Assembly: GCF_028128615.1 (NCBI RefSeq)
Contig: NZ_AMDP01000002.1
Location: 496,001-560,000 of the forward strand
DNA: 64,000 nt
Direction: 5' to 3'
Origin: Enterococcus sp. 5H
GTDB lineage: Bacteria > Bacillota > Bacilli > Lactobacillales > Enterococcaceae
Positions 36,442 to 45,578 of this stretch are shown piece by piece (positions within the stretch are counted from its first letter, which is position 1; each line of letters opens with the position of its first letter). The position numbers and the translations under genes are program-made. A model generated the notes under the pieces. It made no database searches, was not told the DNA's origin, and saw only the letters and a list, made by a program, of their open reading frames with translations.

Positions 36442-36506
36442 CACAAAAAAATAATGAGACAGAAGCTTTCATGCTGAATATATCAGCGTTAGACTCCTGT
36501 CTCGAT
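36442..36506 (-). terminator. Terminator of the lysozyme-like gene
   Basis: GAGACAG/CTGTCTC (36456-36462 with 36497-36503) closes a hairpin with an inner GCTGA/TCAGC stem; on the minus strand ATTATTTTTTT follows. Confidence 0.75.
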
Positions 36507-36540
36507 TTTCTTAAGGTTTTATGAAAAAATAACAATATCG

Positions 36541-37146
36541 TTAGCTTAACCATTTAATAAACTGTAAATTCATTTTCACTAAATCAGCATAAAACATATT
36601 GCCGCCATTGTTATAAAGATAGCCACCATTATACAGAACAGCTTGTGGGCGGTAATAACGATAGGTTTTTTCAGTATCATTTCCCAAAAGCGGTGATAAT
36701 ATCTCTTTTGAATATTCTTCAGCCAATTTTATAGAGTTTTTACCTCCACGATCTTGGACGAAATTGATATAATCCAGACCAAAATTATATGCTTGAACGG
36801 CTGTCCAAATATCAACATCTGCTTCTCGCGCTTTCGTAATCGCTTGTGCTAAAAAAGCTACACCGATCTCAATGCTTTCCTCTGGCGTATCAATCATTTG
36901 CTGTTTTCCATAGGCGCTTTCACTACTTTGCATCAAATCGTTTGAACGACCTTTTGATTCTGTATAAATAATTGCTAAAACTATATTTTTATAATCAGCA
37001 ATATTATTACTGTCTACTGCTGCTTCTACTTGCGATTCATAGGTCATTACTTGTTGGACGTTTTCTCTAATTTTAAAAACAGAATATCCCAAACCAATCA
37101 ATAGTAACAACAAAAAAAAGACTACGATTCTCTTTATGATTCTCAT
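36541..37146 (-). CDS. Lysozyme-like membrane-anchored muramidase (CwlT/PvaA type)
   Basis: 201 residues with an N-terminal anchor (residues about 6-24) and a lysozyme-like domain of the kind found at the N-terminus of CwlT and in pneumococcal PvaA. The catalytic glutamate is in IIYTESKGRSNDLMQSSES, and AYNFG and a late YNGG segment follow. It should cleave peptidoglycan glycan strands outside the membrane. It is monocistronic, divergent from the hydrolase-mprF pair. Confidence 0.87.
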   Translation of the reverse strand: MRIIKRIVVFFLLLLLIGLGYSVFKIRENVQQVMTYESQVEAAVDSNNIADYKNIVLAIIYTESKGRSNDLMQSSESAYGKQQMIDTPEESIEIGVAFLAQAITKAREADVDIWTAVQAYNFGLDYINFVQDRGGKNSIKLAEEYSKEILSPLLGNDTEKTYRYYRPQAVLYNGGYLYNNGGNMFYADLVKMNLQFIKWLS

Positions 37147-37325
37147 TCACTGACCATCCAAACTATTTATAAGTAGTTATCATCATACGTTATTATAGAA
37201 AAAAAAGCGAAAAAAAGAAATAGTCTTTACGATTATTTAATAAAAACAAAGATCAATTTTATACACATTTCAGTTTTAAATAAAACACAAAACAGCTATA
37301 CTAACTATGATGGGTGGTAATCATA

Positions 37326-38054
37326 ATGGACAAACAAAAAAAATTACTTTTAACCACAGATAATAGTTTAATTTATTATGAAATAACCGGTCAAGGATCA
37401 CCGCTATTTTTACTTCATGGAAATGGTGGCAGCGGTAAATATTTTGAAAAACAGGTTCCTGAATTTAGCCGGTACTTTACGGTATATACAGTTGATAGTC
37501 GTGGACACGGACGCTCAACTAATCGAAGTGACTCACTTTACTTCGAGCAAATGGCAAATGATCTTTACGCGATTATGAAACAGGAAAACATTTCAAAAGC
37601 AGATATCCTTGGTTTTAGCGATGGAGCCAATTTGGCTATGGTTTTTACAAAGAAGTATCCTACCATGGTCCATCGTTTAGTTTTGAATGCTGGCAATACA
37701 AAAGTTGATGGTATTTTTTGGCCATTTCGCGTTTTAACAAAAATTGAACACACTTGTTTAAGTTTTGCAGCTTTTTTTAGTAAAAAAGTAAAAAAACGTC
37801 AATTAATTGTTCAATTAATGTTAAAAGATATTGGCGTATCTACTGTAGATTTAAGACAAATTTCTGCTAAAACACTAGTTATTGTCGGAAAATATGATCT
37901 GATTAAACGCTCTCATACACTTTACATTGCAAAAGAAATTCCTAATGCTTCTTTTGTTTCAGTACCTAAACAAGGACATTCATTTGCGAAAAAAGTTCCT
38001 AAATTATTTAATAAAGAAGTTTTAACATTTTTAAAAGAAAAGAAGGTGTATTAG
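37326..38054 (+). CDS. Alpha/beta hydrolase coupled to mprF
   Basis: A 242-residue hydrolase with the oxyanion motif LLHGNGGSG, the nucleophile elbow GFSDG, Asp in GKYDLI and His in QGHSF. No signal peptide is seen. I used the ATG at 37326; the GTG four codons upstream overlaps the GGTGG site. Its stop is followed immediately by the mprF ATG. In Enterococcus faecium a hydrolase (AhyD) encoded next to MprF removes amino acids from aminoacyl-phosphatidylglycerol; the same role here is inferred from position. Confidence 0.82.
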   Translation: MDKQKKLLLTTDNSLIYYEITGQGSPLFLLHGNGGSGKYFEKQVPEFSRYFTVYTVDSRGHGRSTNRSDSLYFEQMANDLYAIMKQENISKADILGFSDGANLAMVFTKKYPTMVHRLVLNAGNTKVDGIFWPFRVLTKIEHTCLSFAAFFSKKVKKRQLIVQLMLKDIGVSTVDLRQISAKTLVIVGKYDLIKRSHTLYIAKEIPNASFVSVPKQGHSFAKKVPKLFNKEVLTFLKEKKVY

Positions 38055-40643
38055 ATGAAAAGTATATTTCAATGGTTCAAAGATCGAGCAAGTTATTTCA
38101 AAATGATTTTTATTTTTTCTGTTGTGATTATCGTAATTCAAGAACTTATTTCTATTAGTAAAACTATTTCAGCTCAACAGCTTGGTGACATTTTTGGAGA
38201 TATCTCTGCTTGGAAAATCGTTCTTATGTTTTTGATAGGCTTAATCGCTGTTCTACCGATGGTTGGCTACGACTTGATTCTGAATAACATTTTAAAGCAA
38301 AAACCTAATAAGCTTTATTTGTTAGAAACGAGTTGGATGATTAATACAATTAACAACATCGCTGGTTTCGGTGGTTTGATTAGTATTGGTTTACGCTCAG
38401 AGTTTTATGGCAAAGAAAAAAACGGTAAATTAGTTGTTAGAGCACTTTCAAAAATATTAATTTTTTTGATGTCGGGGCTTTCAATTTATAGCTTAATTTC
38501 CTTTTTCCTAGTAATGTTTGGACATCCTAATGATTATTTACAACAATATTGGATCTGGCTAATTGGTGGCGGTCTATATTTCCCCATTATTTTAATCGTT
38601 AGTTTAGTAAAAAAAGATGAATACATTGGTGATACAGATAATGCGACGCGGATTGGTCTGATACTAACATCATTTTTAGAATGGACAGGCGTTTTAGGTA
38701 GCTTCTTACTAATCGGTCTTTTAATGGATATCCAGTTTAATCCGCTTCAGATCATGCCTCTTTTCATTGCTGCTTCAGTTATCGGGATTGTTTCTATGAT
38801 TCCTGGCGAACTTGGTAGTTTTGATATTATGATGATTATTGGTTTGTCTGCCTTAGGGATTGATCGGGAAACTGTAGTCGCCTGGATTTTATTGTATCGT
38901 TTATTTTATTACATTGTTCCCTTTATTATTGGCGCTACATTCTTTGTGAAAAACTTGAGCCATACCTTAAATAGCCGTTATTCCGGCATACCTAGAGAAA
39001 TTTCTACGGCGTTAGCGCATAAATTTGTTGTTTTCTTAATGTACTTTTCCGGGATTATGATGGTCTTGTCTGCAACTATTCCGGAAGCATTCTCAAAATA
39101 CACTTGGTTAAGCCATTTAAACCCGCTTTCGTTCCATCTTATAACACAATTGCCTGCTATTTTACTAGGTTTCTTGTTGTTAATTATGGGTCGGGGAATC
39201 GCAGCTAGAGTAAAACGAGCATATCTGCCGACAATCGGATTAATCGCTCTTACATTAGTCTATACCTTCGCTAAAGACTTTAATTGGGGAATTATTCTTT
39301 TTCTACTAATTTTATTAATCATTGTTATATTTTCTAAACAAGAATTATTTAGAGAACAGTTGGTATACTCTTGGGAAATGGTAACAATTGATGGAATTAT
39401 TTTCTTAACATTAACCATTTTTTATATTGTTATTGGTGTCTATAATTTACCTACCTTTCCACATCATAGGCATCATTTTATTGAATTCTTTTTATTCCCA
39501 TCAGAAAAAATTTGGTTTTCAGGCTTAATCGGGCTTTTATTAGTCGTCTTATTTAGTTACTTGTTTATCCGTTATCTAGAAGGCTCTCGTCGTAAAATGG
39601 GGGCACCATTAGATGAAGAGCGTGTATTAGGACTTTTAAATACGTATGGCGGTAATACTGACAGCCAGCTAATTTTTCTAGATGACAAAGATATGTATTT
39701 GTATGCTGATGCCGAAGGAAATGAAACAGTATTACTACAATTTAAAACTTTAAATAATAAATGCATAATCATGGGTGATCCTTCTGGTAAAAAAGAAGAT
39801 TTTCCTGCTGCAATTGAACAATTTCTCAATGAAAGTGACACTTGGGGTTACTTACCTGTTTTTTACGAAGCCTCAGAAGACATCGTAATGTTTTTACATG
39901 AGTATGGTTACGACTTTATTAAAATGGGCGAAGAAGCACATGTTGATTTACCAAACTTTACATTATCTGGTAAAAAAATGAAAAGTGAGCGAGCTGTAAT
40001 GAATCGCTTTGCAAAAGCAAACTATCAGTTCGAAGTTTTAAAACCACCTTTTTCACCAGAATTAATGCAAGAACTAAAATCTGTTTCAGATGAATGGCTA
40101 GGCAGTCGTAAGGAAAAAGGTTTTTCACTCGGTTTCTTCTCAGAAAATTACTTACAACGAAGTAAAATTGCTGTTGCTAAAAATGAAAACAATCAGATCG
40201 TTGCTTTTGCAAATATTATGCCAACCTATAATAGCGAAGAAGGAACTATCGATTTGATGCGATATAGTCACGAAGCGCCTTCTGGTGTTATGGATTTTCT
40301 ATTTATTTCTTTATTTGGCTACATGAAAGATGAAGGTCTTAGTTACTTCAACCTTGGGATGGCCCCTTTATCTAATGTTGGAACATCTAAAAAGAGTTTC
40401 ATTCAAGAACGGGCTGCTTATTTAGTTTATGAATTTGGTTCACGTTTTTATTCATTTAGAGGCTTACGAGACTACAAAGAAAAATACGCCGCGGAATGGA
40501 TTCCACGCTATACATTGTATTCCAGAACAAGTTTTATTGTTTATGTAATGATTGCTTTACTAATTATTGACAATGCTCCTATTGAAAAACAAAAACAAGT
40601 ACATGGTATTCGTCGAATTCTTAGAAATAGATATCAACGGTAA
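38055..40643 (+). CDS. mprF: Phosphatidylglycerol lysyltransferase/flippase MprF
   Basis: 862 residues: an N-terminal part with about fourteen transmembrane helices (residues about 15-515) that flips lipid, and a cytoplasmic C-terminal aminoacyl transfer domain (residues about 530-850; GGNTDSQLIFLDDK, MGDPSGKKEDF, FSLGFFSENYL, FNLGMAPLS). It transfers an amino acid, usually lysine, from tRNA to phosphatidylglycerol and lowers the negative surface charge, giving resistance to cationic peptides. It is coupled directly to the upstream hydrolase. In enterococci related enzymes accept Ala, Arg or Lys, so specificity is open. Confidence 0.95.
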   Translation: MKSIFQWFKDRASYFKMIFIFSVVIIVIQELISISKTISAQQLGDIFGDISAWKIVLMFLIGLIAVLPMVGYDLILNNILKQKPNKLYLLETSWMINTINNIAGFGGLISIGLRSEFYGKEKNGKLVVRALSKILIFLMSGLSIYSLISFFLVMFGHPNDYLQQYWIWLIGGGLYFPIILIVSLVKKDEYIGDTDNATRIGLILTSFLEWTGVLGSFLLIGLLMDIQFNPLQIMPLFIAASVIGIVSMIPGELGSFDIMMIIGLSALGIDRETVVAWILLYRLFYYIVPFIIGATFFVKNLSHTLNSRYSGIPREISTALAHKFVVFLMYFSGIMMVLSATIPEAFSKYTWLSHLNPLSFHLITQLPAILLGFLLLIMGRGIAARVKRAYLPTIGLIALTLVYTFAKDFNWGIILFLLILLIIVIFSKQELFREQLVYSWEMVTIDGIIFLTLTIFYIVIGVYNLPTFPHHRHHFIEFFLFPSEKIWFSGLIGLLLVVLFSYLFIRYLEGSRRKMGAPLDEERVLGLLNTYGGNTDSQLIFLDDKDMYLYADAEGNETVLLQFKTLNNKCIIMGDPSGKKEDFPAAIEQFLNESDTWGYLPVFYEASEDIVMFLHEYGYDFIKMGEEAHVDLPNFTLSGKKMKSERAVMNRFAKANYQFEVLKPPFSPELMQELKSVSDEWLGSRKEKGFSLGFFSENYLQRSKIAVAKNENNQIVAFANIMPTYNSEEGTIDLMRYSHEAPSGVMDFLFISLFGYMKDEGLSYFNLGMAPLSNVGTSKKSFIQERAAYLVYEFGSRFYSFRGLRDYKEKYAAEWIPRYTLYSRTSFIVYVMIALLIIDNAPIEKQKQVHGIRRILRNRYQR

Positions 40644-40682
40644 AAAATTGCTTTAGACCAAAATGTGTAACTTATAAAAATA

Positions 40683-40728
40683 ATAAAAAATCACAAAAAT
40701 TTGAAAAATAATTTTTGTGATTTTTTAT
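40683..40728 (+). terminator. Terminator of mprF
   Basis: A 17-bp perfect stem AAAAAATCACAAAAATT/AATTTTTGTGATTTTTT with an 8-base loop lies 40 bases past the mprF stop. Confidence 0.9.
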
Positions 40729-40813
40729 TTCGAAAGCTTTGATTTAGTATGTGAATTTATTGTTTATCCGAATTTCTGTTGACTATTAGAATTAGATCCA
40801 AATCGCCCTATTC

Positions 40814-41680
40814 TCATATAATTTCAATATATTTATTAAAGCAAGCTTCACCAGAAATCTTAACTTCAAATTCGCCTCGAATATTTCTATTTACATGTAC
40901 ATTTACACAACCTTGGCTTTGAACGTGCTGACCTTGGAAAACTGTCAATTCTGCTCCATTAGCCTCTGGATATAATTGATTAAGCATGTACGCTCCCATA
41001 ACACCCGAGGCTGTTCCAGTAACAGAATCTTCAATAGTCCCAGAATAAGGTGATGAAAAATGACGAGCTGTAAACTCTCCTTTTGACTCAGATAATACTG
41101 CAAAAGGATGGATCGACGCACGAGGAATTTCTTTTAAAATATCAGGGAATGTCTCAGTGCTGGGATCCATCTTAGCTAAAATACTTTTGTTAGTTACAGG
41201 AACTAGCATTGTCCATGAACCAGTATTTCCATATTGAATTGGCAGCTTCGGATGAAGATCTTCAAGGTTAATTCCTAGACTTTTACAAAGAGCTGATTTA
41301 TCACCATTAAAATCAACAAATTGTGGTGTCGCTTGCCTCATGGTAATGCGCTTCAGCTGATCGTTATAATTAACTGGTAAGATCCCTGCTCCTGTTTCGA
41401 TTAACAACTCTTGGTCACCTTTTCCATCATACAAAGCAAAAACAGCACCGATAGTAGCATGTCCGCAAAGCGGTGTTTCATACCCCGGTGTAAAATATCT
41501 GAGTTGAATATCTGCTTTTTCACTTGTACAAACAAAAACAGTTTCGTTAAATCCAACTTTTTTAGCAATTTCTTGCATCAATTCAGTATTAAAATCATCA
41601 CCATTCAAAACAACTCCTGCTGGATTACCTTTGCCAGAAACCCGTGTAAAGGCATCTATCCTTAAAACGTTACAAACCAT
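40814..41680 (-). CDS. PhzF family isomerase-like protein
   Basis: A 288-residue member of the PhzF/diaminopimelate-epimerase-like fold. It has the N-terminal DAFT, GNPAGVVL, the catalytic Glu in GFNETVFV, RYFTPGYETPLCGHATIGA and the late SVTGTASGVMGAYM. Reaction and substrate are unknown for most members, and no phenazine genes are nearby. The ATG at 41678-41680 follows GGGAGGGA. It converges on mprF and diverges from the small kinase gene. Confidence 0.9.
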   Translation of the reverse strand: MVCNVLRIDAFTRVSGKGNPAGVVLNGDDFNTELMQEIAKKVGFNETVFVCTSEKADIQLRYFTPGYETPLCGHATIGAVFALYDGKGDQELLIETGAGILPVNYNDQLKRITMRQATPQFVDFNGDKSALCKSLGINLEDLHPKLPIQYGNTGSWTMLVPVTNKSILAKMDPSTETFPDILKEIPRASIHPFAVLSESKGEFTARHFSSPYSGTIEDSVTGTASGVMGAYMLNQLYPEANGAELTVFQGQHVQSQGCVNVHVNRNIRGEFEVKISGEACFNKYIEII

Positions 41681-41846
41681 TATTATTCCCTCCCACATTT
41701 TTATTAGTATAACAGATCCGTTATAGAGAGACTAACTATCTTCTTGTTTTATTCTGAAAATCCTTCTTGAACTATTCTTCCAACCAATAGTATAATCAGA
41801 CTTGTCAGAATTTTTGAACTGAATTTTAATTGGGAAGGACTATTCT

Positions 41847-42398
41847 ATGAAAATACAAATAATTGGTGCAGCTGGAACGGGAAAAAGTACTTTGGGTGAG
41901 TTTATCGCCAAAAAGGAGCAAATAAAGTGGATTGATACAGATTCATACATTTGGAAAGATAACCGATTCACTGAAAGTTACGCAATAGATGAGCGTTTAA
42001 CTATGTATCAATATGACCGTAAGACAAACAAAGATTTCGTTGCTTCTGGTTCTGTTTTCGCATGGAACCCAAATGGATTCACGGATCGAGATCTGCTAAT
42101 TTTCCTTTATTTAGACGAAGAATTACGGTTTAAAAGATTGGAAAAAAGAGAAATTGAGCGAGGCGGTAAATCTGCATTAAATCTAGATGAACAAGGAAAT
42201 CAGACCAATGATTTTTTAGAATGGTGCAAAACCTACCATACAGCGAAAAATCCTTCCGACATTGGAACTTATGCGGAACATAGTTATCAACTGGAACATT
42301 CTATTAGTCCTATTTTAAAATTAAATAGCAACCAATCGCTAGCTTCACTGTATCACACAATTATCTCCACATTAAAAAAAGAACAGAACAATCATTAG
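41847..42398 (+). CDS. Small P-loop kinase-like NTPase
   Basis: A 183-residue protein with a Walker A motif GAAGTGKST at residues 7-15, a DTDSY segment like that of shikimate- and adenylate-type kinases, a Walker B-like LLIFLYLD and an arginine-rich lid (RLEKREIERGG). It resembles the topology-modulation/AAA_17 type kinases; substrate unknown. It has its own promoter region and a terminator shared with the converging tuf gene. Confidence 0.75.
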   Translation: MKIQIIGAAGTGKSTLGEFIAKKEQIKWIDTDSYIWKDNRFTESYAIDERLTMYQYDRKTNKDFVASGSVFAWNPNGFTDRDLLIFLYLDEELRFKRLEKREIERGGKSALNLDEQGNQTNDFLEWCKTYHTAKNPSDIGTYAEHSYQLEHSISPILKLNSNQSLASLYHTIISTLKKEQNNH

Positions 42399-42434
42399 TA
42401 TTAAATCTAGTAATTGTCCTGTATCTTTTTTATT
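42376..42434 (+). terminator. Terminator between the small kinase and tuf
   Basis: An imperfect hairpin AGAACAG, AAT and ATTAG with CTAGT, AATT and CCTGT, followed by CTTTTTT on the plus strand; the 3' end covers the tuf stop codon. Confidence 0.6.
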
Positions 42435-43617
42435 CTTCTATCGTTGTCACAATTCCTGAACCAACAGTTCTTCCACCTTCACGAATAGAAAAAGTTGTTC
42501 CTTGTTCTACTGCAATTGGATGGATTAATTCAACATCTATTGTTACATTATCACCTGGCATAACCATTTCAATACCATCTGGTAGTTCCACAATACCCGT
42601 TACATCAGTTGTACGGAAATAAAATTGTGGACGATAGTTTGTAAAGAATGGCGTGTGACGACCGCCTTCTTCTTTGGTTAGAACATAAACTTCTGCAATG
42701 AATTTTGTATGTGGCGTAATTGAACCTGGTTTGGCAATAACTTGTCCACGCTCGATTTCGTCCCGAGTCACACCTCTTAACAAAATACCGACATTATCGC
42801 CAGCCTCACCATAATCCAACGTTTTACGGAACATTTCGATTCCAGTAACAACAGCTTTTTGTGTTTCAGGCTTAATGCCGACAATTTCAATTTCATCACC
42901 AACGCTAACCTTTCCACGATCAATCCGCCCAGAAGCTACTGTTCCTCGACCAGTAATTGAAAAAACATCCTCTACTGGCAACAACAAAGGTTTATCTGTA
43001 TCTCTTTCTGGTGTAGGAATATAAGAATCGACCGTATCCATCAACTCTATAATAGCAGCTTCCGACACTTCATCTCCTTGCAAAGCTTTCAAGGCAGAAC
43101 CTTTGATAATTGGTGTATCATCACCAGGAAAGTTATACTCGTTTAATAACTCACGAACTTCCATTTCTACCAAATCAATTAATTCTTCGTCATCAACTAA
43201 GTCAGTTTTATTTAAGAAAACCACTAGATGTTTCACACCAACTTGACGAGATAACAAAATATGTTCTCTTGTTTGAGGCATAGGTCCATCTGTAGCTGAT
43301 ACTACTAAAATTGCACCATCCATTTGAGCCGCACCTGTAATCATATTTTTAACATAATCTGCGTGTCCAGGTGCATCAATATGAGCATAATGTCTTGTGT
43401 CTGTTTCATATTCAACGTGTGCAGTATTAATAGTAATACCACGTTCCCGTTCTTCTGGTGCTGCATCAATACTAGCATAGTCCTGCGGGTTTGCTAGGCC
43501 TTTTTTTCCTAATACTGTAGTGATTGCAGCGGTTAATGTTGTTTTCCCATGATCGACATGTCCAATCGTACCGATATTTACATGGGGTTTACTTCTGTCA
43601 TAATGTTGTTTTGCCAT
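42430..43617 (-). CDS. tuf: Elongation factor Tu, streptococcal-like second copy
   Basis: A complete 395-residue EF-Tu: G1 GHVDHGKT, effector region [21 protein letters not shown], and both beta-barrel domains up to [14 protein letters not shown]. It delivers aminoacyl-tRNA to the ribosome. It stands alone, with its own promoter, outside the rpsL-rpsG-fusA context. Its sequence shares [18 protein letters not shown] with Streptococcus and Lactococcus, instead of IDNAPEEKERGITISTSH of the ancestral enterococcal tuf. It therefore fits the horizontally acquired tufB described in several enterococci. Confidence 0.95.
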   Translation of the reverse strand: MAKQHYDRSKPHVNIGTIGHVDHGKTTLTAAITTVLGKKGLANPQDYASIDAAPEERERGITINTAHVEYETDTRHYAHIDAPGHADYVKNMITGAAQMDGAILVVSATDGPMPQTREHILLSRQVGVKHLVVFLNKTDLVDDEELIDLVEMEVRELLNEYNFPGDDTPIIKGSALKALQGDEVSEAAIIELMDTVDSYIPTPERDTDKPLLLPVEDVFSITGRGTVASGRIDRGKVSVGDEIEIVGIKPETQKAVVTGIEMFRKTLDYGEAGDNVGILLRGVTRDEIERGQVIAKPGSITPHTKFIAEVYVLTKEEGGRHTPFFTNYRPQFYFRTTDVTGIVELPDGIEMVMPGDNVTIDVELIHPIAVEQGTTFSIREGGRTVGSGIVTTIEE

Positions 43618-43689
43618 AATTTACAAACCTCCTATTTTGGTTTAAAGATAAAAGATGTTTTATTGACCATCTCTGACCTTTATGTTTTT

Positions 43690-43717
43690 ATTATAACCAC
43701 TTTTTTTAAAAGCACAA
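43690..43717 (-). promoter_or_regulatory. Promoter of tuf
   Basis: On the minus strand TTGTGC (43712-43717), a 16-base spacer and a perfect TATAAT (43690-43695) lie 73 bases before the tuf start. Confidence 0.65.
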
Positions 43718-43802
43718 CTTTTATGCTTACTTTTTATAAGTAAATTATTTATCTCGGCTTCTTTCTATTCTAACTTTCAGACTTTTTATTTATCGTTAAT
43801 AC

Positions 43803-43832
43803 AAAAAAACCGTCCAAAAATTGAACGGTTTA
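43803..43832 (-). terminator. Terminator of rpsP-khpA
   Basis: AACCGTTCAA pairs with an ACGGTT arm through a short loop (43808-43829), followed by TTTTTTTG on the minus strand. It shows that the rpsP unit ends after khpA. Confidence 0.85.
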
Positions 43833-43839
43833 CATCGTA

Positions 43840-44085
43840 CTATTTACCATCTATGATATTCAAACGAACTTTTTTAGGTCCATCCACACGTACACTATAA
43901 ACAATTGTCCGAATTGCTTTTGCAACTCGTCCTTGTTTACCGATAATACGGCCAATATCTTCTGGTGATACAGTCAAATTATATTCTAGAAAAGTATCAG
44001 ACTCTTCTATCTCTAACTTGATCTGTTCAGGTTGACTGACTAATGGACGAACGATAGTTAAGACTAACTCTTTCACATCTGTCAT
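43840..44085 (-). CDS. khpA: KH-domain RNA-binding protein KhpA
   Basis: An 81-residue single KH domain. The GRIIGKQGRVAKAIRTIV segment is the KH type II GxxG loop (IGKQGR). KhpA forms a dimer with KhpB in streptococci and enterococci and affects cell size and sRNA-related regulation. It starts 11 bases after rpsP, the conserved Firmicute order. The usual rimM-trmD genes do not follow. Confidence 0.92.
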   Translation of the reverse strand: MTDVKELVLTIVRPLVSQPEQIKLEIEESDTFLEYNLTVSPEDIGRIIGKQGRVAKAIRTIVYSVRVDGPKKVRLNIIDGK

Positions 44086-44096
44086 AATCGGTCACC

Positions 44097-44372
44097 TTAT
44101 TTCTTATTAAGCTTAGCTTCGTGGTGTTTTTTCATAACGCCTTCTTTTGAAAGGATGTTACGAACTGTATCTGAAGGTTGAGCACCTTTAGACAACCAGT
44201 CTAAAACTAAATCTTCTTTTAAAACTACTTCTGCAGGATCTTTTAAAGGATTGTAAGTTCCAACAGTTTCGATGAAACGTCCATCACGAGGAGAACGTGA
44301 ATCTGCTACTACAATACGGTAAAAAGGACTCTTTTTAGAACCCATGCGTTTTAAACGAATTTTTACTGACAT
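44097..44372 (-). CDS. rpsP: 30S ribosomal protein S16
   Basis: Full-length S16 (91 residues) with the N-terminal [24 protein letters not shown]-type block (seen in part here as [13 protein letters not shown]), [12 protein letters not shown] and the [12 protein letters not shown] segment. It is the first gene of an rpsP-khpA unit with its own promoter (44411-44439). In many Firmicutes ffh lies directly upstream; here an about 5-kb block intervenes. Confidence 0.97.
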   Translation of the reverse strand: MSVKIRLKRMGSKKSPFYRIVVADSRSPRDGRFIETVGTYNPLKDPAEVVLKEDLVLDWLSKGAQPSDTVRNILSKEGVMKKHHEAKLNKK

Positions 44373-44410
44373 TTATCTATTACACCTCCATTAACTTAAT
44401 CACAAATGTT

Positions 44411-44439
44411 AGTTTAACAGATTTCCGGCAAGCTGTAAA
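44411..44439 (-). promoter_or_regulatory. Promoter of rpsP
   Basis: On the minus strand TTTACA (44434-44439), a 17-base spacer and TAAACT (44411-44416) lie about 40 bases before rpsP. This supports independent expression from ffh. Confidence 0.75.
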
Positions 44440-44496
44440 GAGTTTTTTCTTGACACCCTGTATTTTAAGTAAAAATAGTTGATTATAACTAATTTA

Positions 44497-44594
44497 TGCT
44501 ATACTATCTTTACCTTGGCAGGGGCAATCATCATTGCTTAACAATAGACTGAGAATTTAGAAGTTCTACTTCTTGGTTCCCAGTCTATTGTTCT
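44497..44594 (+). ncRNA. Candidate small RNA between rpsP and the GNAT gene
   Basis: On the plus strand an extended -10 (TGCTATACT, 44497-44505) precedes a stretch with two hairpins: GCAAT/ATTGC (44523-44536) and a 16-bp stem with a single mismatch, AACAATAGACTGAGAA with TTCCCAGTCTATTGTT (44539-44594), enclosing AGAAG/CTTCT. The long hairpin may equally serve as terminator of the GNAT gene on the minus strand, but no T-run follows on that side. No coding capacity worth reporting. Confidence 0.35.
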
Positions 44595-44595
44595 G

Positions 44596-45432
44596 TTATT
44601 TAGTTTCACCTTCGCACAGATAGTAATCAAATAAGCTTTTTTCTTCAAAACCAATGGCTTGATATAAATGAAGAGCTGCCGCATTCGTCGACTCTACTTC
44701 TAAATAAATTTCTTTTGCTTGTTTTTCTAGCAATTGCTCGATCACTTGACTGAGAATTTTTCTACCTATCCCCTGACCTCTATAATCCGCCCTTATCACA
44801 AATCCATAAATACCATATCTGTCTTGATCACAATCGATTCTAATTGATGCAATGATTTCTTTGTTTTGCTTATAAACTAGTGTATTTTTCAGATCTTCCG
44901 GGTCAATTGGATTCTGTTCTTCAACAATTTGGGAATTCTCTAAACTTGCAATAATGCTACCATCATTCATTCCGGCTGGTTCTATGTAAAGTTCTGGCGG
45001 AATGAATTTAAATTTTTGAGCAGATAGAAACATGCCATATTCAGAAAAGCAATATTCAAAATGGTTTGTTTCGATTACATAGGATTTAGTAAAACGATCA
45101 TTTCGGTCAATAATCAGCAATATTCTTTTTATTTTACGTTCTTTTGCAAAAGTAAGACATGCTTCAATTATTGATTGAATGATTGCTCGATCAGGTTCAG
45201 TTACAAGTGTAATTTCTAATTCTGTCGGCTCAAAATTGCATAACGCCCCATATCCTACCAGCTCATTGTCTTCCCAACAAAGTAAGTGATTGACTTTTCC
45301 AGTTGCTACTTTGAATAAACTCAGATCTAATTTATAAGTTATTCCTTGTTGCTCTCGTTTTTCCTTTAATGCCATGATTGCTGAAATATCCAGTTGGATT
45401 AATTGTGTTTGAATTAATAATTCCCCTGTCAT
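44596..45432 (-). CDS. GNAT family N-acetyltransferase (two-domain)
   Basis: A 278-residue protein with an N-terminal degenerate GNAT-like half and a C-terminal half that keeps the acetyl-CoA signature RADYRGQGIGRKIL followed by YLEVESTNAAALHLYQAIGFE. The overall build recalls mycothiol-synthase-like tandem GNAT proteins; the acceptor substrate is unknown. AGGAGAG precedes the ATG. It belongs to the accessory block between rpsP and ffh. Confidence 0.85.
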   Translation of the reverse strand: MTGELLIQTQLIQLDISAIMALKEKREQQGITYKLDLSLFKVATGKVNHLLCWEDNELVGYGALCNFEPTELEITLVTEPDRAIIQSIIEACLTFAKERKIKRILLIIDRNDRFTKSYVIETNHFEYCFSEYGMFLSAQKFKFIPPELYIEPAGMNDGSIIASLENSQIVEEQNPIDPEDLKNTLVYKQNKEIIASIRIDCDQDRYGIYGFVIRADYRGQGIGRKILSQVIEQLLEKQAKEIYLEVESTNAAALHLYQAIGFEEKSLFDYYLCEGETK

Positions 45433-45578
45433 TTACTCTCCTAATTCGTTTTCATTTTTATCATTATAGTATAGTTTCCCCCTCGAAACAATTGAAATTG
45501 CCTGCTTCTTGCTTGCAAAAGTAAAATGTTCGATTTATGATAAATATGTAGTGTTATTTAAGAATGGAGGAACGTTTT

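Noticed and set aside
44450-44478. TTGACA on the plus strand before the candidate small RNA
   Set aside because: No -10 at normal distance; the extended -10 at 44497-44505 is the only plausible start signal.
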